The notes under the pieces: generated by a model
Database searches by the model: none
What the model was told of the DNA's origin: nothing
What the model saw: the letters and a program-made list of their open reading frames with translations, nothing else
Part shown: one piece after another, positions 29,072-40,482 of the stretch
Layout of the letters: the number at the start of each line of letters is the position of its first letter
Position numbering within the stretch: position 1 is the first letter of the stretch
Translations under genes and position numbers: made by a program
Assembly: GCA_913061475.1 (NCBI GenBank)
Contig: CAJXUN010000002.1
Coordinates: forward strand, 100,223 to 164,222
Direction of reading: 5' to 3'
DNA: 64,000 nt
From: an uncultured Colwellia sp.
GTDB lineage: Bacteria > Pseudomonadota > Gammaproteobacteria > Enterobacterales > Alteromonadaceae

Positions 29072-29513
29072 TATTAACCTATCGCCTTCTCAGCATAGGG
29101 CGATATTTAACTTACTATTCTATTTTGGCTTTACATACCTTTGTTTAAGTATTTTTATCGGCTTTAAACTTTGGCTTGGTCTCGCTATTGTTTTTTTGCT
29201 CTGCGGGGGGATTTTTTTATACCGCAAAGCTGGGGTAACATTATCAAGGCAATATTTGCGGATAGTGACATCGCATAAGCACACATCTGTAAAAAGCTTT
29301 GTGCTATCTCAGACCGGAGAGTGCCAGTTTATTGCTCAACAAAGGCTGCAATTATCAGCGAACTCCCACCTTAATTTGTGGGGTTATTGGTTGATTTTTA
29401 AACCAAACGATACCAAGTTATCCAAATTCTTTATTTTCAAAGATAGCCTGTCGAGTCAAGATCAAGCGCGTTTGGCTCGAACAATAATGCGCGTCAAAAA
29501 CCTTAAGGGCTAA
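29004..29513 (+). CDS. ygfX: YgfX (CptA-like) membrane protein
   Basis: A protein of up to 169 residues with two adjacent membrane spans (about residues 36-53 and 58-76: [29 protein letters not shown]). It then has a soluble C-terminal part with [10 protein letters not shown], matching YgfX in layout. In E. coli YgfX pairs with SdhE and has been linked to cell-division inhibition. The start is uncertain: the only ATG in frame (29004) lies 68 bases inside sdhE, with a GTG at 29013 as alternative; both imply translational coupling. Its last 11 bases overlap the nadB 3' end on the other strand. Confidence 0.75.
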   Translation: MKLVKIKTLTPWCSLYYSELKYNINLSPSQHRAIFNLLFYFGFTYLCLSIFIGFKLWLGLAIVFLLCGGIFLYRKAGVTLSRQYLRIVTSHKHTSVKSFVLSQTGECQFIAQQRLQLSANSHLNLWGYWLIFKPNDTKLSKFFIFKDSLSSQDQARLARTIMRVKNLKG

Positions 29514-31098
29514 GAATGGTGATTTTTGCCTCAGTCAGTAAATCAGGGTAATCAAGGGTATAATGCAAACCTCGACTCTCTTTACGATCTAAGGCTGAGC
29601 GAATAATCAATTCTGCAACTTGCACCAAGTTTCTTAATTCTAATAGGTTATTGCTGACTCTAAAATTACAATAATATTCGTCGATTTCACTTTGTAATAA
29701 CTCGACGCGATGCAAGGCTCTTTCTAAGCGTTTTGTTGTTCTGACAATACCGACAAAATCCCACATAAATAATCGTAGCTCATGCCAATTATGCTGAATA
29801 ACCACTTCTTCATCAGAATCAGTGACTCTGCTCTCATCCCATAATGGTAGCTCAATACAAGCTTTTTTCGTTGCTAGGCTTTTTTCTATATCAATGGCTG
29901 CCGCTCTCGCGTACACCAGACATTCAAGCAACGAGTTACTTGCCATGCGATTAGCACCGTGTAGTCCTGTATAGGCAACTTCGCCAATAGCATATAAATT
30001 ATCAATATCGGTTTTGCCTTGTTGATTAATCATCACACCACCACAAGTATAGTGGGCGGCCGGTACTACCGGCATAGGCTGTTTGGTAATGTCGATGCCA
30101 AGGGCTAAGGTTCTTTCGTAGATGGTAGGGAAGTGCTGCTTAATAAAGTCACTTGATTTATGGCTGATATCTAAATACATACAATCAGCACCTAAGCGTT
30201 TCATTTCGAAATCGATGGCGCGTGCAACAATATCACGAGGTGCTAGCTCAGCGCGTTCATCAAAGCTCGGCATAAAGCGGCTACCGTCAGGCCGACGCAA
30301 TATAGCGCCTTCACCTCGCAACGCTTCAGTCAATAAAAAGGTTCCTGCATCAGGGTGAAATAAGCATGTTGGATGGAATTGATTGAATTCCATATTGGCA
30401 ACACGGCATCCGGCACGCCATGCCATTGCAATACCGTCACCACTAGCCACATCAGGATTTGAGGTGTATTGGTAAACCTTACTTGCGCCGCCGGTCGCTA
30501 AAATTATTTTTTGTGCATAAATACTTTCAACGTGCTCGTCATTTCGGTTCCAGACATAAGCGCCAATGCATTCTCGTTTGGTGCTGTTTTGTTTTTCCCG
30601 ATAAACCAGATCAATAGCATTGTAGCGTTCAAAGATACGAATACGATTGTGATTTTCTACTTGTGATACTAAGGTTGTTTGAATAGCTTGGCCGGTGGCA
30701 TCGGCAGAATGAAGAATTCTGCGATGACTATGGCCGCCTTCGCGCGTCAAGTGATAGCGAATATCGCCATTTTCTGCCGGCAAATCTTGATCAAAATCTA
30801 CGCCTTTATCAATTAACCATTCTAAACAGTTTTTGGCGTTTTCAGCTGTGTATTGTACCGCGGTTTCGTCGCATAACCCCGCACCTGCGATTAGGGTATC
30901 GGCAACATGCGATGCAACACTATCATTTTCATCGAATACCGCTGCAATACCACCTTGTGCGTAAAATGTTGAGCCATCGTTAATCTGGCCTTTACTGAGA
31001 ATAATAACGTCAGCATTTTTAGCTAAATGTAAAGCAAGCGATAACCCTGCTGCGCCACTGCCGATAATTAAAACGTCACAATTGTGTTGTTGATTCAT
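29503..31098 (-). CDS. nadB: L-aspartate oxidase
   Basis: A 531-residue flavoprotein making iminoaspartate for NAD synthesis. FAD motif [20 protein letters not shown] at the N-terminus; then [49 protein letters not shown] and HYTCGGV, all characteristic of NadB and of the succinate dehydrogenase flavoprotein fold. It is divergent from rpoE, the same arrangement as in E. coli. Confidence 0.97.
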   Translation of the reverse strand: MNQQHNCDVLIIGSGAAGLSLALHLAKNADVIILSKGQINDGSTFYAQGGIAAVFDENDSVASHVADTLIAGAGLCDETAVQYTAENAKNCLEWLIDKGVDFDQDLPAENGDIRYHLTREGGHSHRRILHSADATGQAIQTTLVSQVENHNRIRIFERYNAIDLVYREKQNSTKRECIGAYVWNRNDEHVESIYAQKIILATGGASKVYQYTSNPDVASGDGIAMAWRAGCRVANMEFNQFHPTCLFHPDAGTFLLTEALRGEGAILRRPDGSRFMPSFDERAELAPRDIVARAIDFEMKRLGADCMYLDISHKSSDFIKQHFPTIYERTLALGIDITKQPMPVVPAAHYTCGGVMINQQGKTDIDNLYAIGEVAYTGLHGANRMASNSLLECLVYARAAAIDIEKSLATKKACIELPLWDESRVTDSDEEVVIQHNWHELRLFMWDFVGIVRTTKRLERALHRVELLQSEIDEYYCNFRVSNNLLELRNLVQVAELIIRSALDRKESRGLHYTLDYPDLLTEAKITILSP

Positions 31099-31213
31099 AT
31101 ATTCTTGAAATTGAGGTACAATAATTGATAAGGCAATATTAACTTTTATTGCCGTTCCATAACAGCATAAAACTATTTTTATAAATAAATTTTAATTTTT
31201 TTCAATATTTATC

Positions 31214-31240
31214 GAACTTTTTAACACAAGGCTAGTCCTA
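31214..31240 (+). promoter_or_regulatory. Sigma-E-type promoter of rpoE
   Basis: GAACTT (31214-31219), a 16-base spacer, then TCCTA (31236-31240). This fits the sigma-E consensus (GAACTT, about 16 bases, TCTRA) well. It lies 79 bases before the rpoE start, consistent with known autoregulation of rpoE. Confidence 0.7.
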
Positions 31241-31318
31241 CTTGTTGCGTTTGCTATGAGCCAGATGTAAACCAGATGTAGATAAGTTAAATAATGGTGA
31301 GTAGGAGATAGGGCTCAG

Positions 31319-31897
31319 ATGAGCGAACAGAACGTTGACCAAAAGTTGGTTGAGCGGGTACAACGTGGTGATAAAAACGCATTTAACCTGCTGGTAATTA
31401 AATACCAACATAAAGTAGCAAACTTGGTGTCACGCTATGTAAAAAACCATAGTGACGTACCTGACATAGTTCAAGAAGCATTTATTAAAGCTTATCGAGC
31501 TTTGCCTAATTTTAGAGGTGATAGTGCTTTTTATACTTGGTTGTACCGCATAGCTGTTAATTGTGCGAAAAACCATTTAGTTGCTGGAGGGCGTAAGCCG
31601 CCCGGTTCAGATATAGAAGTTGAAGATGCAGAGATGTACGACTCTGGTGATGCACTGAGAGAAAATGCGTCGCCAGAAAAGTTATTGCTGACTAATGAAA
31701 TTAAAAATGTCGTGTTTAAGACCATAGAACAATTGCCGGAAGATTTGCGAACTGCAATCAACCTGCGGGAGTTAGAAGGCTTAAGTTACGAAGAAATTGC
31801 AACGGTTATGGATTGTCCTGTTGGGACAGTACGTTCGAGAATATTCAGGGCACGTGATGCCGTGGATAAGAAAATTAGACCATTGCTACAGCAATAA
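31319..31897 (+). CDS. rpoE: RNA polymerase sigma factor RpoE (sigma-E)
   Basis: A 192-residue ECF sigma factor for envelope stress. Region 2 contains DIVQEAFIKAYRALPNFRGDSAFYTWLYRIAVNCAKN, and region 4 the HTH LEGLSYEEIATVMDCPVGTVRSRIFRARDAV. The length and the start MSEQNVDQKLVERVQRGDK match the enterobacterial protein. It heads the rpoE-rseA-rseB-rseC operon. Confidence 0.98.
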   Translation: MSEQNVDQKLVERVQRGDKNAFNLLVIKYQHKVANLVSRYVKNHSDVPDIVQEAFIKAYRALPNFRGDSAFYTWLYRIAVNCAKNHLVAGGRKPPGSDIEVEDAEMYDSGDALRENASPEKLLLTNEIKNVVFKTIEQLPEDLRTAINLRELEGLSYEEIATVMDCPVGTVRSRIFRARDAVDKKIRPLLQQ

Positions 31898-31976
31898 TAA
31901 ATAGAGTATTGTTTAATGAAAATTAATTTATTGAACATTCGTAATTTATAAAATGTTAGTTTTTAAAGGTGCCATT

Positions 31977-32570
31977 ATGAGTGAAAATAAGTCTGAGACA
32001 GTGTCGTCGGTCGTTGATAATTATCAAGCCAATGATGAATCATTTGAGGAATTACTCAATGACGCTCATTTGTCAGCAACGTGGGAACGTTACCATTTAA
32101 TGGGTGATGTTATGCGCGGTGAAACCTCCGATGTGATCAATCTTGATCTATCGGCACAAATAGCTTCAGCTATTGCCAAAGAAACCACGATTTTAGCGCC
32201 GCGTCAGAGTAATAACTTTGTCGGGAAAGTAAAAGCTAAAGTGGTACAATTTGCTAAACCGTTTGGTCAAATGGCTATTGCAGCATCTGCAGCTGGCCTT
32301 ATGGTAATGGGTGTGCAACAAAATACCGCTGATAGCAACGATATATTGCCGGCTAGTCAGGTTGTTAAAACTATGCCATTTGGTGGCATTGCAGAACCGG
32401 TAAGTTTAAACTTTGAGCAAACTAGCCGTACCAATGAAAAACAAGCATTTATTGAACAACAACGCCGTTTTCAAGCACTATTATCAGATCATCAACAACA
32501 AATTAAGTTAAGCTCAGTTGATGTTAATAACACGGCTCCACAAGATAAGGCTGAAGAACCAGCTAAATGA
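31977..32570 (+). CDS. rseA: Anti-sigma-E factor RseA
   Basis: A ~197-residue inner-membrane anti-sigma factor. The N-terminal cytoplasmic domain has SATWERYHLMGDVMRGE, which contacts sigma-E. One membrane span (about 95-112, GQMAIAASAAGLMVMGV) and a periplasmic Gln-rich tail follow. On stress it is cut by DegS and RseP to free sigma-E. The ATG at 31977 has AAAGGTG upstream and is preferred over the in-frame ATG at 31953. Its end overlaps the rseB start by 4 bases. Confidence 0.92.
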   Translation: MSENKSETVSSVVDNYQANDESFEELLNDAHLSATWERYHLMGDVMRGETSDVINLDLSAQIASAIAKETTILAPRQSNNFVGKVKAKVVQFAKPFGQMAIAASAAGLMVMGVQQNTADSNDILPASQVVKTMPFGGIAEPVSLNFEQTSRTNEKQAFIEQQRRFQALLSDHQQQIKLSSVDVNNTAPQDKAEEPAK

Positions 32571-33529
32571 AATTAATATCTCGTCTGTTGCTATTGGTTA
32601 CCATTAGCACATCAGTAGCAGCTACTGAAAATGAACAAGCTGAACCTTGGCTTGAGCGCCTAGCACAATCCTTGCAAACACTTAATTTTAGCACTTCTTT
32701 TGTTGTCGTTAAAAACAATCAGGCGGAACCTTATCATTGGTTCCATGGTGTTGATGAAAGTGGTAATGAGTTAGAAATTCTTTCTTTGTTAAATGGCCCA
32801 CGTAGGGATATTTTACGCAAAAAAAATATTGTTAGCTATATCGAGCCTGAGCTACCACCCTATTCGGTGACATCACAACAAATATCTGGGCCTATCCCAG
32901 CTATTTTACGTGGTGATGCGAGTAAACTTGCCCAAACATATGAATTTATTTCAGTGGGGCGTAGCCGTGTATTGGGACGTCCTGCACAATTAATTCGTAT
33001 TGTTTCTAAAGATCCGTACCGTTATGGTCATTGGTTATGGTTAGATCAAAAAACCGGTATGTTATTAAAGCTTGCCTTAGTTAATCGTACAGGGCAATTA
33101 CTTGAGCAAATACAGTTTACCCATTTAGATATAACTGATGGTTTGGGTGAGAGTCTTGAGCAATTACAGCAGACAACATTACCAAAAACGATTGAAATAC
33201 CAGAAGGTTACCAAGAGCAAACATTACAATGGCAAGTTAAATGGTTACCTGCAGGCTTTAAACGTATAAATGCTAATCGTCATCGTATCTCTGCGACAAA
33301 AAAGCCTGTTGAATTTATGCTTTTCAATGACGGCTTAGTTGATGTTTCAGTGTATGTAAACCCAAGTGATGATGCTCAACGTGCGACGGATTATGTGATG
33401 GATGGCGCGACTGTTGTGTTGAACCAAGTTATTAATGGTTTTGAAGTGAGTGTCGTAGGTAAAATACCAGCGAAAACCGCTAAAACTATTGCTGACTCTG
33501 TTGTCTTAACAAAAAAAGCTGCGCCATGA
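32567..33529 (+). CDS. rseB: Sigma-E regulatory protein RseB
   Basis: A 320-residue periplasmic protein with a signal peptide (MKLISRLLLLVTISTSVAA). Family landmarks include QSLQTLNFSTSFVVV, the LNGPRRDILRKK segment and YRYGHWLWLDQKTGMLLKLALV. It binds RseA and senses off-pathway lipopolysaccharide and porins. ATGA overlaps join it to rseA and rseC, indicating tight translational coupling. Confidence 0.95.
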   Translation: MKLISRLLLLVTISTSVAATENEQAEPWLERLAQSLQTLNFSTSFVVVKNNQAEPYHWFHGVDESGNELEILSLLNGPRRDILRKKNIVSYIEPELPPYSVTSQQISGPIPAILRGDASKLAQTYEFISVGRSRVLGRPAQLIRIVSKDPYRYGHWLWLDQKTGMLLKLALVNRTGQLLEQIQFTHLDITDGLGESLEQLQQTTLPKTIEIPEGYQEQTLQWQVKWLPAGFKRINANRHRISATKKPVEFMLFNDGLVDVSVYVNPSDDAQRATDYVMDGATVVLNQVINGFEVSVVGKIPAKTAKTIADSVVLTKKAAP

Positions 33530-34002
33530 TAGAAGAGCAAGCAACAGTTACCTTTATTGATGACGACAATGTTACGGTCACCAGTGACATAAAGTCAGCA
33601 TGTGGTGGCTGTCAGCAAATCGATAATTGTGGCAGCGGTCAGGTGGCCAAAGCATTTCCTCAGAAAAAACTTTCGTTAACGTTAAAATCACCATTAGCGT
33701 TAGAGCTGGGCGATAAAGTTGTTTTAGGGTTGAATGAAAGCGCACTTTTACAATCAGCCTGGCAGGTTTACTTATGGCCGCTTTTAGGTTTGATAATGGC
33801 TTCATGGCTCGGTCAATGGCTTGTTATCAATGACATGCTAGGTCATGAAGTTTTTGCCATTGTCTTCGGTTTAACAGGTGGATTTTGTGGCTTTTCTTTA
33901 GCAAAAAGACAGCAAATTAAAAGTGCTACCTGTGCAAAACTGGCCCCCAAAATTTTACGTCGTGAAAACCAAAACATCGCGATTGTAGAAATCACTGATT
34001 GA
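33526..34002 (+). CDS. rseC: SoxR-reducing/sigma-E regulatory protein RseC
   Basis: A 158-residue inner-membrane protein. Near the N-terminus it carries the Cys cluster ACGGCQQIDNCGSG (CxxCxxxxxC), then two membrane spans (about residues 75-93 and 99-117). RseC positively affects sigma-E and, in some species, takes part in SoxR reduction with the Rsx complex. It is the last gene of the rpoE-rseABC unit. Confidence 0.94.
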   Translation: MIEEQATVTFIDDDNVTVTSDIKSACGGCQQIDNCGSGQVAKAFPQKKLSLTLKSPLALELGDKVVLGLNESALLQSAWQVYLWPLLGLIMASWLGQWLVINDMLGHEVFAIVFGLTGGFCGFSLAKRQQIKSATCAKLAPKILRRENQNIAIVEITD

Positions 34003-34090
34003 ATCGCAACAAAAGATAGCCCCAGCGCGCTAAATTAGCTAAAATCTCGCCATTATTGAATTAACTACAAGCTTATTTGACTTCTCATTT

Positions 34091-35881
34091 ATGAAACATA
34101 TTCGAAATTTTTCTATTATCGCCCATATTGATCACGGTAAATCAACATTATCAGATCGCCTAATCCAACACTGTGGTGGTCTACAAGAACGTGAAATGGA
34201 AGCCCAAGTACTTGATTCTATGGATATTGAGCGCGAACGTGGCATTACCATTAAAGCGCAAAGTGTTACTTTAGACTATAGAGCGAAAGACGGTGAAGTT
34301 TATCAATTGAACTTTATCGATACACCCGGCCACGTCGATTTTTCGTATGAAGTTTCTCGTTCATTAGCATCATGTGAAGGAGCATTACTGGTTGTTGACG
34401 CAGGACAAGGTGTTGAGGCGCAAACTGTAGCCAACTGTTACACCGCACTTGACATGGAATTAGAAGTTATTCCAATTCTCAATAAAATTGATTTACCCCA
34501 AGCAGACCCTGAACGTGTTAGTGAAGAAATTGAAAACATTATCGGTATTGATGCTACCGACGCTGTTCAGTGTTCAGCTAAAACCGGTATCGGTATTGAA
34601 GATGTATTAGAAACTATTGTTGCGAACATACCGGCTCCAGAAGGTGATCCTGATGCGCCACTACAAGCGCTGATCATTGATTCATGGTTCGATAATTACC
34701 AAGGCGTAGTATCATTGGTTCGTATCATGAATGGCCAAGTGAAAAAAGGCGATAAAATGGTGGTTATGTCGACAGGGCAAAACCATATTATCGACAAGGT
34801 TGGTATTTTTACACCTAAGCAAACGGATACCGGTGTATTAAAAGCGGGTGAAGTTGGTTTTATTATTGCGGGTATTAAAGAAATTCATGGTGCACCTGTT
34901 GGCGATACCATTACTATTCTTAAGAAAGAAGCTGAGCAAGCCCTTCCTGGCTTTAAACGAGTTCAACCGCAAGTCTACGCGGGTATCTTCCCAATAAGCT
35001 CAGATGATTATGAGAACTTTCGTGACGCCTTGAATAAATTAAGTTTAAATGACGCCTCTTTGTTTTTTGAACCTGAAAACTCATCAGCACTTGGTTTTGG
35101 CTTCCGTATCGGTTTCTTGGGCATGTTGCACATGGAGATTGTGCAAGAGCGACTAGCGCGTGAATACGATCTTGATTTGATCACAACAGCACCAACGGTA
35201 AATTATGAAATAGCTTGCACTAACGGTGACGTTTTATCGATTGATAACCCAAGTGATTTACCGGCAATTAACAATATTGACGAAATTCGCGAACCAATTG
35301 TGCAAGCGAATATTTTAGTGCCTCAAGAGCACTTAGGTAACGTTATTACTTTATGTATTGAAAAACGTGGCGTACAAAAAGATATTATTTATCACGGCAA
35401 TCAAGTCGCAGTAACGTATGAATTACCGATGGCTGAAGTGGTGATGGACTTCTTTGATAAATTAAAGTCAACCAGTCGTGGCTATGCATCGCTTGATTAT
35501 CACTTTGTGCGATTTGAAGCAGCAGACATGGTTCGTGTTGATGTCATGATCAACGGTGATCGTGTTGATGCGTTAGCGATGATCACGCATCGAGCGAATT
35601 CAGTGCCACGCGGTCGTATGTTAGTTGAGAAGTTAAAAGAGTTAATTCATCGTCAGATGTTTGATATTGCTATTCAAGCGGCCATTGGTAATAACGTTAT
35701 TGCCCGTACTACCGTCAAACAACTACGTAAAAACGTAACGGCAAAATGTTACGGTGGTGATATTTCTCGTAAGAAAAAGCTACTGCAAAAACAGAAAGAC
35801 GGTAAAAAGCGTATGAAGCAAGTCGGTAATGTCGAAGTGCCGCAAGAAGCGTTTTTAGCTGTACTTAAATTAGATAATTAA
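34091..35881 (+). CDS. lepA: Elongation factor 4 (LepA)
   Basis: A 596-residue translational GTPase that acts on stalled or initiating ribosomes. G1 [10 protein letters not shown]2 region [11 protein letters not shown]3 DTPGHVDF, G4 NKIDLP; later EF-G-like domains and the LepA-specific C-terminus ([31 protein letters not shown]). It is close to the E. coli length of 599. It is followed 48 bases on by lepB, the universal pairing. Confidence 0.98.
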   Translation: MKHIRNFSIIAHIDHGKSTLSDRLIQHCGGLQEREMEAQVLDSMDIERERGITIKAQSVTLDYRAKDGEVYQLNFIDTPGHVDFSYEVSRSLASCEGALLVVDAGQGVEAQTVANCYTALDMELEVIPILNKIDLPQADPERVSEEIENIIGIDATDAVQCSAKTGIGIEDVLETIVANIPAPEGDPDAPLQALIIDSWFDNYQGVVSLVRIMNGQVKKGDKMVVMSTGQNHIIDKVGIFTPKQTDTGVLKAGEVGFIIAGIKEIHGAPVGDTITILKKEAEQALPGFKRVQPQVYAGIFPISSDDYENFRDALNKLSLNDASLFFEPENSSALGFGFRIGFLGMLHMEIVQERLAREYDLDLITTAPTVNYEIACTNGDVLSIDNPSDLPAINNIDEIREPIVQANILVPQEHLGNVITLCIEKRGVQKDIIYHGNQVAVTYELPMAEVVMDFFDKLKSTSRGYASLDYHFVRFEAADMVRVDVMINGDRVDALAMITHRANSVPRGRMLVEKLKELIHRQMFDIAIQAAIGNNVIARTTVKQLRKNVTAKCYGGDISRKKKLLQKQKDGKKRMKQVGNVEVPQEAFLAVLKLDN

Positions 35882-35929
35882 TTTAGTTAACTCATTTTAC
35901 TCATTAACTAAATATCAGATAGGAATAAT

Positions 35930-36850
35930 ATGGCAGTTTACTTTTCAATATTTTTAGTCATAGTGACGGTAATTACCGGCATTGTATGGCTAGCGGATAA
36001 ATTTTATTTAGCGCCACAGCGACAGCTTAAAGTGGTTGATGCACAAACTCAGTGTGCAACGCCTTTAAGTGATGAAGTTACGGCTAAGTTGGCTGAACCG
36101 TCGGCATTAGTCGATACCTCAGTGCAAATTTTTCCGGTAATAGCTTTTGTTTTAATACTACGCTCTTTTATCTACGAGCCTTTTCAAATACCGTCAGGCT
36201 CTATGATGCCTACGTTACTTGATGGTGACTTTATTTTAGTTAATAAATTCAACTATGGTTTACGTGATCCAGTAGTACGTAATAAGTTTATTGAAATCGG
36301 TTTGCCTGAACGTGGCGATGTTGTGGTATTTAAATATCCTCGCGAGCCACAGATTGATTACATCAAGCGTGTGGTAGGCTTGCCAGGTGATAGAGTAATA
36401 TATAAAAATAAAATTTTATATATTAAACCTGCGTGCATTGCATCTGATGAAAAATGTCCGGGTTTCGAGCAGATAAAACAAACATTTAACAATAAAACCG
36501 ACTATATTGATGAAGGTATGCCGTTAACTCGTTACACCTCTACAATGGGTGAAAAAACCCATGATTTACTGGTTAACGATCAAATCTCACCTCGCACCCA
36601 GCACTATTTTAAACAAGCGGGCACACAAGACAACGAGTTTGTTGTTCCGAAAGGCCAATACTTTGTGATGGGCGATAATCGTGACAATAGCTTAGACGGT
36701 CGTTTTTGGGGGTTTGTTCCGGAAGAAAACTTAGTGGGTGAAGCCGTTGCTATTTGGATGAGTTTTGATTTCGAACGAACGTCAGACAGCCTTTTACCTC
36801 GCTGGATACCAACAGGTGTACGTCTTTCTAGAATTGGTGGAATTGAATAA
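35930..36850 (+). CDS. lepB: Signal peptidase I
   Basis: A 306-residue inner-membrane protease that removes signal peptides. It has two N-terminal membrane spans (about residues 4-22 and 66-80). The catalytic Ser is S91 in [20 protein letters not shown] and the catalytic Lys is in [14 protein letters not shown]. Box D is [16 protein letters not shown]. The gene ends two bases before the rnc start. Confidence 0.97.
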   Translation: MAVYFSIFLVIVTVITGIVWLADKFYLAPQRQLKVVDAQTQCATPLSDEVTAKLAEPSALVDTSVQIFPVIAFVLILRSFIYEPFQIPSGSMMPTLLDGDFILVNKFNYGLRDPVVRNKFIEIGLPERGDVVVFKYPREPQIDYIKRVVGLPGDRVIYKNKILYIKPACIASDEKCPGFEQIKQTFNNKTDYIDEGMPLTRYTSTMGEKTHDLLVNDQISPRTQHYFKQAGTQDNEFVVPKGQYFVMGDNRDNSLDGRFWGFVPEENLVGEAVAIWMSFDFERTSDSLLPRWIPTGVRLSRIGGIE

Positions 36851-36852
36851 CT

Positions 36853-37542
36853 GTGTTACACACTCCAGCAGCCATTGCGCGACTAACAAAAAAAATTGGC
36901 TATAGTTTCAAAGAGCCTACATTATTATTACAAGCGTTAACGCATAGAAGTGCGAAGGGGGCTCATAATGAGCGCCTAGAGTTTTTAGGTGATTCGATCT
37001 TAGGTTTTGTTATTGCAGAGTCTTTGTATCAAAAATTTCCCAAGCAGGCCGAAGGTGATTTAACTCGCATGCGCTCTAGCCTCGTTAAAGGTGTGACGCT
37101 AGCAGAAGTTGGCCGCGACTTCGATCTAGGCCAATATTTGATTTTGGGACCTGGTGAATTAAAAAGTGGCGGACATCGACGAGACTCTATTCTTGAAGAT
37201 GCCATTGAAGCGATAATCGGCGCAGTATACTTAGATTCTGATTTGCCAACCTGTCAGGCGCTAATATTAACCTGGTTTGAAAAACGCTTAGCGAATATTA
37301 AGCCAGGAAACGAACAAAAAGACCCAAAAACACGCTTACAAGAATACTTGCAAGGGCGAAAAATACCTTTGCCTCTATATGAAGTAATTAATACCACAGG
37401 GCAATCACACAATCAGCAATTCACTGTACGCTGCACAACAAGCGTACTTGAGAAAGAAGTGATTACTAAAGGCAGTAGCCGACGTAAAGCTGAGCAATCA
37501 GCCGCTTTGCAGGTTTTAGCATTAATCGAGCAAGCTAAGTAG
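36853..37542 (+). CDS. rnc: Ribonuclease III
   Basis: A 229-residue double-strand-specific RNase for rRNA and mRNA processing. The catalytic signature is [13 protein letters not shown], with the second acidic motif [14 protein letters not shown]. The C-terminal double-stranded RNA binding domain contains [22 protein letters not shown] and [15 protein letters not shown]. The start is GTG at 36853, two bases after lepB, so it is coupled to it. Confidence 0.97.
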   Translation: MLHTPAAIARLTKKIGYSFKEPTLLLQALTHRSAKGAHNERLEFLGDSILGFVIAESLYQKFPKQAEGDLTRMRSSLVKGVTLAEVGRDFDLGQYLILGPGELKSGGHRRDSILEDAIEAIIGAVYLDSDLPTCQALILTWFEKRLANIKPGNEQKDPKTRLQEYLQGRKIPLPLYEVINTTGQSHNQQFTVRCTTSVLEKEVITKGSSRRKAEQSAALQVLALIEQAK

Positions 37543-37573
37543 CTTGTTCGACATTTAAGTTGATAATTAAATC

Positions 37574-38485
37574 ATGACAACAGAACAAAAGCACTGCGGC
37601 CTAATCGCCATCGTTGGCCGTCCAAATGTTGGTAAATCAACATTATTGAACAGTTTGCTTGGTCAGAAAGTGAGCATTACCTCACGTAAGCCGCAAACTA
37701 CGCGTCATCGCATCTTGGGAATTTTAACTGAAGGTAGTAATCAAGCTGTTCTTGTTGATACCCCAGGCCTACATTCAGAAGAAAAACGAGCAATTAATCG
37801 CTTAATGAATCGTGCCGCGAGTAGTACCTTGGCAGAAGTCGAAACCATCGTGTTTTTGGTTGAAGGTACGCTTTGGACAAGTGATGATGAGATGGTACTG
37901 ACTAAAATAAAAAACAGCGGTGCGCCTTGTGTGTTAGTGGTTAATAAAATCGACAATATACAAGACAGAGATAGCTTATTACCACATCTGCAAAAGCTTG
38001 GTGCTATGCACGACTTTGCTGATATTGTGCCAATTTCAGCCAGTAAAGGCGAAAATGTAAATACCATCAAAAATATTTGCTTTAACGCATTACCTGAAGG
38101 CGATTTTTGGTTTCCTGAAGATTATATTACCGATCGCTCTAGCCGCTTCATGGCATCAGAAATTGTGCGTGAAAAACTCATTCGTTTTACCGGTGATGAA
38201 TTACCGTATTCAACAACGGTTGAAATTGAACAATTTAAGATTGACGAGAAAGGTATATTGCACATTAACGCTTTGGTGCTCGTGGAAAGAAATAGCCAAA
38301 AGCGTATGGTTATTGGCAATAAGGGTGAAAAATTAAAGGTTATCGGCCAAGAAGCGCGTCGTGATATGGAAAATCTATTTGAGCGTAAAGTCTTTTTAGA
38401 AACCTGGGTTAAAGTTAAATCAGGTTGGGCTGATGATGAAAGAGCATTAAGAAGTTTAGGATACGGTGATGATTACTCAGGCTAA
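37574..38485 (+). CDS. era: GTPase Era
   Basis: A 303-residue GTPase for 16S rRNA maturation and 30S assembly. P-loop GRPNVGKST (residues 15-23), switch II DTPGLH, NKID, and a C-terminal KH domain with [21 protein letters not shown]. In the rnc-era-recO order conserved in gammaproteobacteria. Confidence 0.97.
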   Translation: MTTEQKHCGLIAIVGRPNVGKSTLLNSLLGQKVSITSRKPQTTRHRILGILTEGSNQAVLVDTPGLHSEEKRAINRLMNRAASSTLAEVETIVFLVEGTLWTSDDEMVLTKIKNSGAPCVLVVNKIDNIQDRDSLLPHLQKLGAMHDFADIVPISASKGENVNTIKNICFNALPEGDFWFPEDYITDRSSRFMASEIVREKLIRFTGDELPYSTTVEIEQFKIDEKGILHINALVLVERNSQKRMVIGNKGEKLKVIGQEARRDMENLFERKVFLETWVKVKSGWADDERALRSLGYGDDYSG

Positions 38486-38573
38486 TTGCCAGTAAATTGA
38501 CTTCTTACTGAATTGTTAATTGATGTATTTTTACTTGATATCCTTGATATCCTTGATATAAATGGGAATGTAA

Positions 38574-39260
38574 ATGCAAGAGAATACGCAGTCAGCTTTT
38601 GTGCTTCATAGCCGCCCCTATCGAGAGAATCAACTTTTGGTTGATTTATTGACCGAGCATGATGGTAAATTGGCTGCGTTAAGTTATGTTGGCCACTCGA
38701 CTAAATCAAGTCGTAAGGCGTTGCTGCAGCCTTTTCTACCGATTCAGGTAACGCTAAAAGGTCAATTCCAGCTAAAAAACTTAGCGCGAGTAGAACCGAT
38801 AGGGAAATCATTTCTGTTAAAACAAAACGCGCTGTTCAGTGCTTTTTATATCAATGAGCTATTAGTTAAATTACTGGGTGAAAATATTGCCTGTACTGAG
38901 TTGTTCCAGCAATATAGAAATTCTCTTAAAGCGCTAGTTGAAACTAGCAATATTGAAATTTGTTTGCGAGAATTTGAATTAATGTTAATGGAAGAGCTTG
39001 GTGTATCCTTTGATTTTTCACTGGTTTTTGAGCATAGCGCAAAAGGCTTTTACTATTTGCCTGATGAAGGATTTATTCCCGCCTACACCAAACTTAAGCA
39101 GCCTTGTTATGATCGTTGGCATTTGCAGGCGATTGCCGAGCGCAATTTCTCTGAGCCATCAGTGCTGATGACATTTAAAGCCTTAATGCGGCAAGTTATT
39201 AATCATTTACTCGGTGGCGTACCACTAAATAGTCGAAAACTATTTAGTAACAAATCATAG
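38574..39260 (+). CDS. recO: DNA repair protein RecO
   Basis: A 228-residue protein with an N-terminal OB fold (AFVLHSRPYRENQLLVDLLTEHDGKLAAL) and a helical C-terminus ending in PLNSRKLF. It works with RecF and RecR to load RecA on SSB-coated DNA. Slightly shorter than E. coli RecO (242), and no zinc Cys cluster is seen, as in other gammaproteobacterial RecO. Confidence 0.94.
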   Translation: MQENTQSAFVLHSRPYRENQLLVDLLTEHDGKLAALSYVGHSTKSSRKALLQPFLPIQVTLKGQFQLKNLARVEPIGKSFLLKQNALFSAFYINELLVKLLGENIACTELFQQYRNSLKALVETSNIEICLREFELMLMEELGVSFDFSLVFEHSAKGFYYLPDEGFIPAYTKLKQPCYDRWHLQAIAERNFSEPSVLMTFKALMRQVINHLLGGVPLNSRKLFSNKS

Positions 39261-39340
39261 TTTCACTATGCCAAACAGTTGAAGACGTTTATAGTTTATT
39301 ACCGTAAGTTTACTCGTTAAAACAAAATAAGAGATTGAGT

Positions 39341-40078
39341 ATGAAAGATATTTTATTAGGCGTAAATGTAGATCATATTGCCACACTAAGACAAGCTCGC
39401 GGTACCAATTATCCTGATCCCGTTTATGCTGCTTCTGTTGCAGAACATGCGGGCGCTGATGGCATTACCGTACATTTACGTGAAGATCGCCGTCATATTC
39501 AAGACCGCGATATTCATGTATTAAAGCAAACCTTGCATACGCGGATGAATTTTGAAATGGCCGTTACCGATGAAATGTTGGATATTGCCTGTGAAGTAAA
39601 ACCGGTATTTTGTTGTTTAGTGCCAGAAAAACGAGAAGAGCTCACCACCGAAGGTGGATTAGATGTTGCCGGGCAGCAAGAAAAAATTAACGCAGCGGTT
39701 GCTCGTTTGGCAGATGCAGGTATACAGACAAGTTTGTTTATTGACGCGGATAAAAAGCAAATTGATGGGGCGCTGCTGAGTAAAGCGACTTATATCGAAA
39801 TTCATACCGGGCAATATGCAGAAGCAGAAACTGAAGAAGCGCAAAAAGAAGAACTAGCACGTTTAATTGAAGGCATAGAATATGCCCATGGTTTAGGTTT
39901 GAAGGTCAACGCAGGACATGGGCTTAATTATTTTAACGTTAAGCCAATCGCGGCCATACCTGAAATTATAGAATTAAATATTGGTCACGCTATTATTGCT
40001 CGAGCGGTAATTGATGGCTTAGATAAAGCGATACGTGATATGAAGCGCCTGATGCTAGAAGCGCGTGGTTTAGCGTAA
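39341..40078 (+). CDS. pdxJ: Pyridoxine 5'-phosphate synthase
   Basis: A 245-residue TIM-barrel enzyme that joins 3-amino-2-oxopropyl phosphate and deoxyxylulose phosphate into pyridoxine phosphate. Motifs: [47 protein letters not shown] and [13 protein letters not shown]. The ATG at 39341 is preferred over a TTG two codons upstream. It precedes acpS by 23 bases. Confidence 0.97.
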   Translation: MKDILLGVNVDHIATLRQARGTNYPDPVYAASVAEHAGADGITVHLREDRRHIQDRDIHVLKQTLHTRMNFEMAVTDEMLDIACEVKPVFCCLVPEKREELTTEGGLDVAGQQEKINAAVARLADAGIQTSLFIDADKKQIDGALLSKATYIEIHTGQYAEAETEEAQKEELARLIEGIEYAHGLGLKVNAGHGLNYFNVKPIAAIPEIIELNIGHAIIARAVIDGLDKAIRDMKRLMLEARGLA

Positions 40079-40101
40079 ATTATTATATTAAGGATTAAAG
40101 T

Positions 40102-40482
40102 TTGTCAGTTGTTGGTATTGGTACAGATATAGTTGATATTCGGCGCATTGCTAAAATGTCAGATAATGCCCAGCAACGTTTAGCAAAGCGTATATTAACT
40201 GCGAATGAATATACGCATTATATCACCTTAAAGCAGCCTGAGCGCTTTCTTGCGAAACGCTGGGCTGGCAAGGAAGCTGCTGCTAAAGCGCTTGGAACTG
40301 GCATAGCCGCAGGCGTTTCTTTTCAGCATTTTGATATTGTATCTTTGACGACAGGGCAGCCAACACTTGAGTTGAGTTCAAAAGCGTTAGCTTTAGCTGA
40401 AGACTTAGGGGCGAATACTTGGCATATTTCCCTGTCTGATGAAGTTAAATACGCCACGGCCTTTGTCGTATTATCACAGTAA
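40102..40482 (+). CDS. acpS: Holo-[acyl-carrier-protein] synthase
   Basis: A 126-residue phosphopantetheinyl transferase that activates acyl carrier protein. VGIGTDIVDIRRI holds the metal-binding Asp, and RFLAKRWAGKEAAAKALGTGI holds the conserved Glu and Lys. The start is a TTG at 40102 with AAGGA eight bases upstream. Last gene of the rnc-era-recO-pdxJ-acpS run. Confidence 0.97.
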   Translation: MSVVGIGTDIVDIRRIAKMSDNAQQRLAKRILTANEYTHYITLKQPERFLAKRWAGKEAAAKALGTGIAAGVSFQHFDIVSLTTGQPTLELSSKALALAEDLGANTWHISLSDEVKYATAFVVLSQ

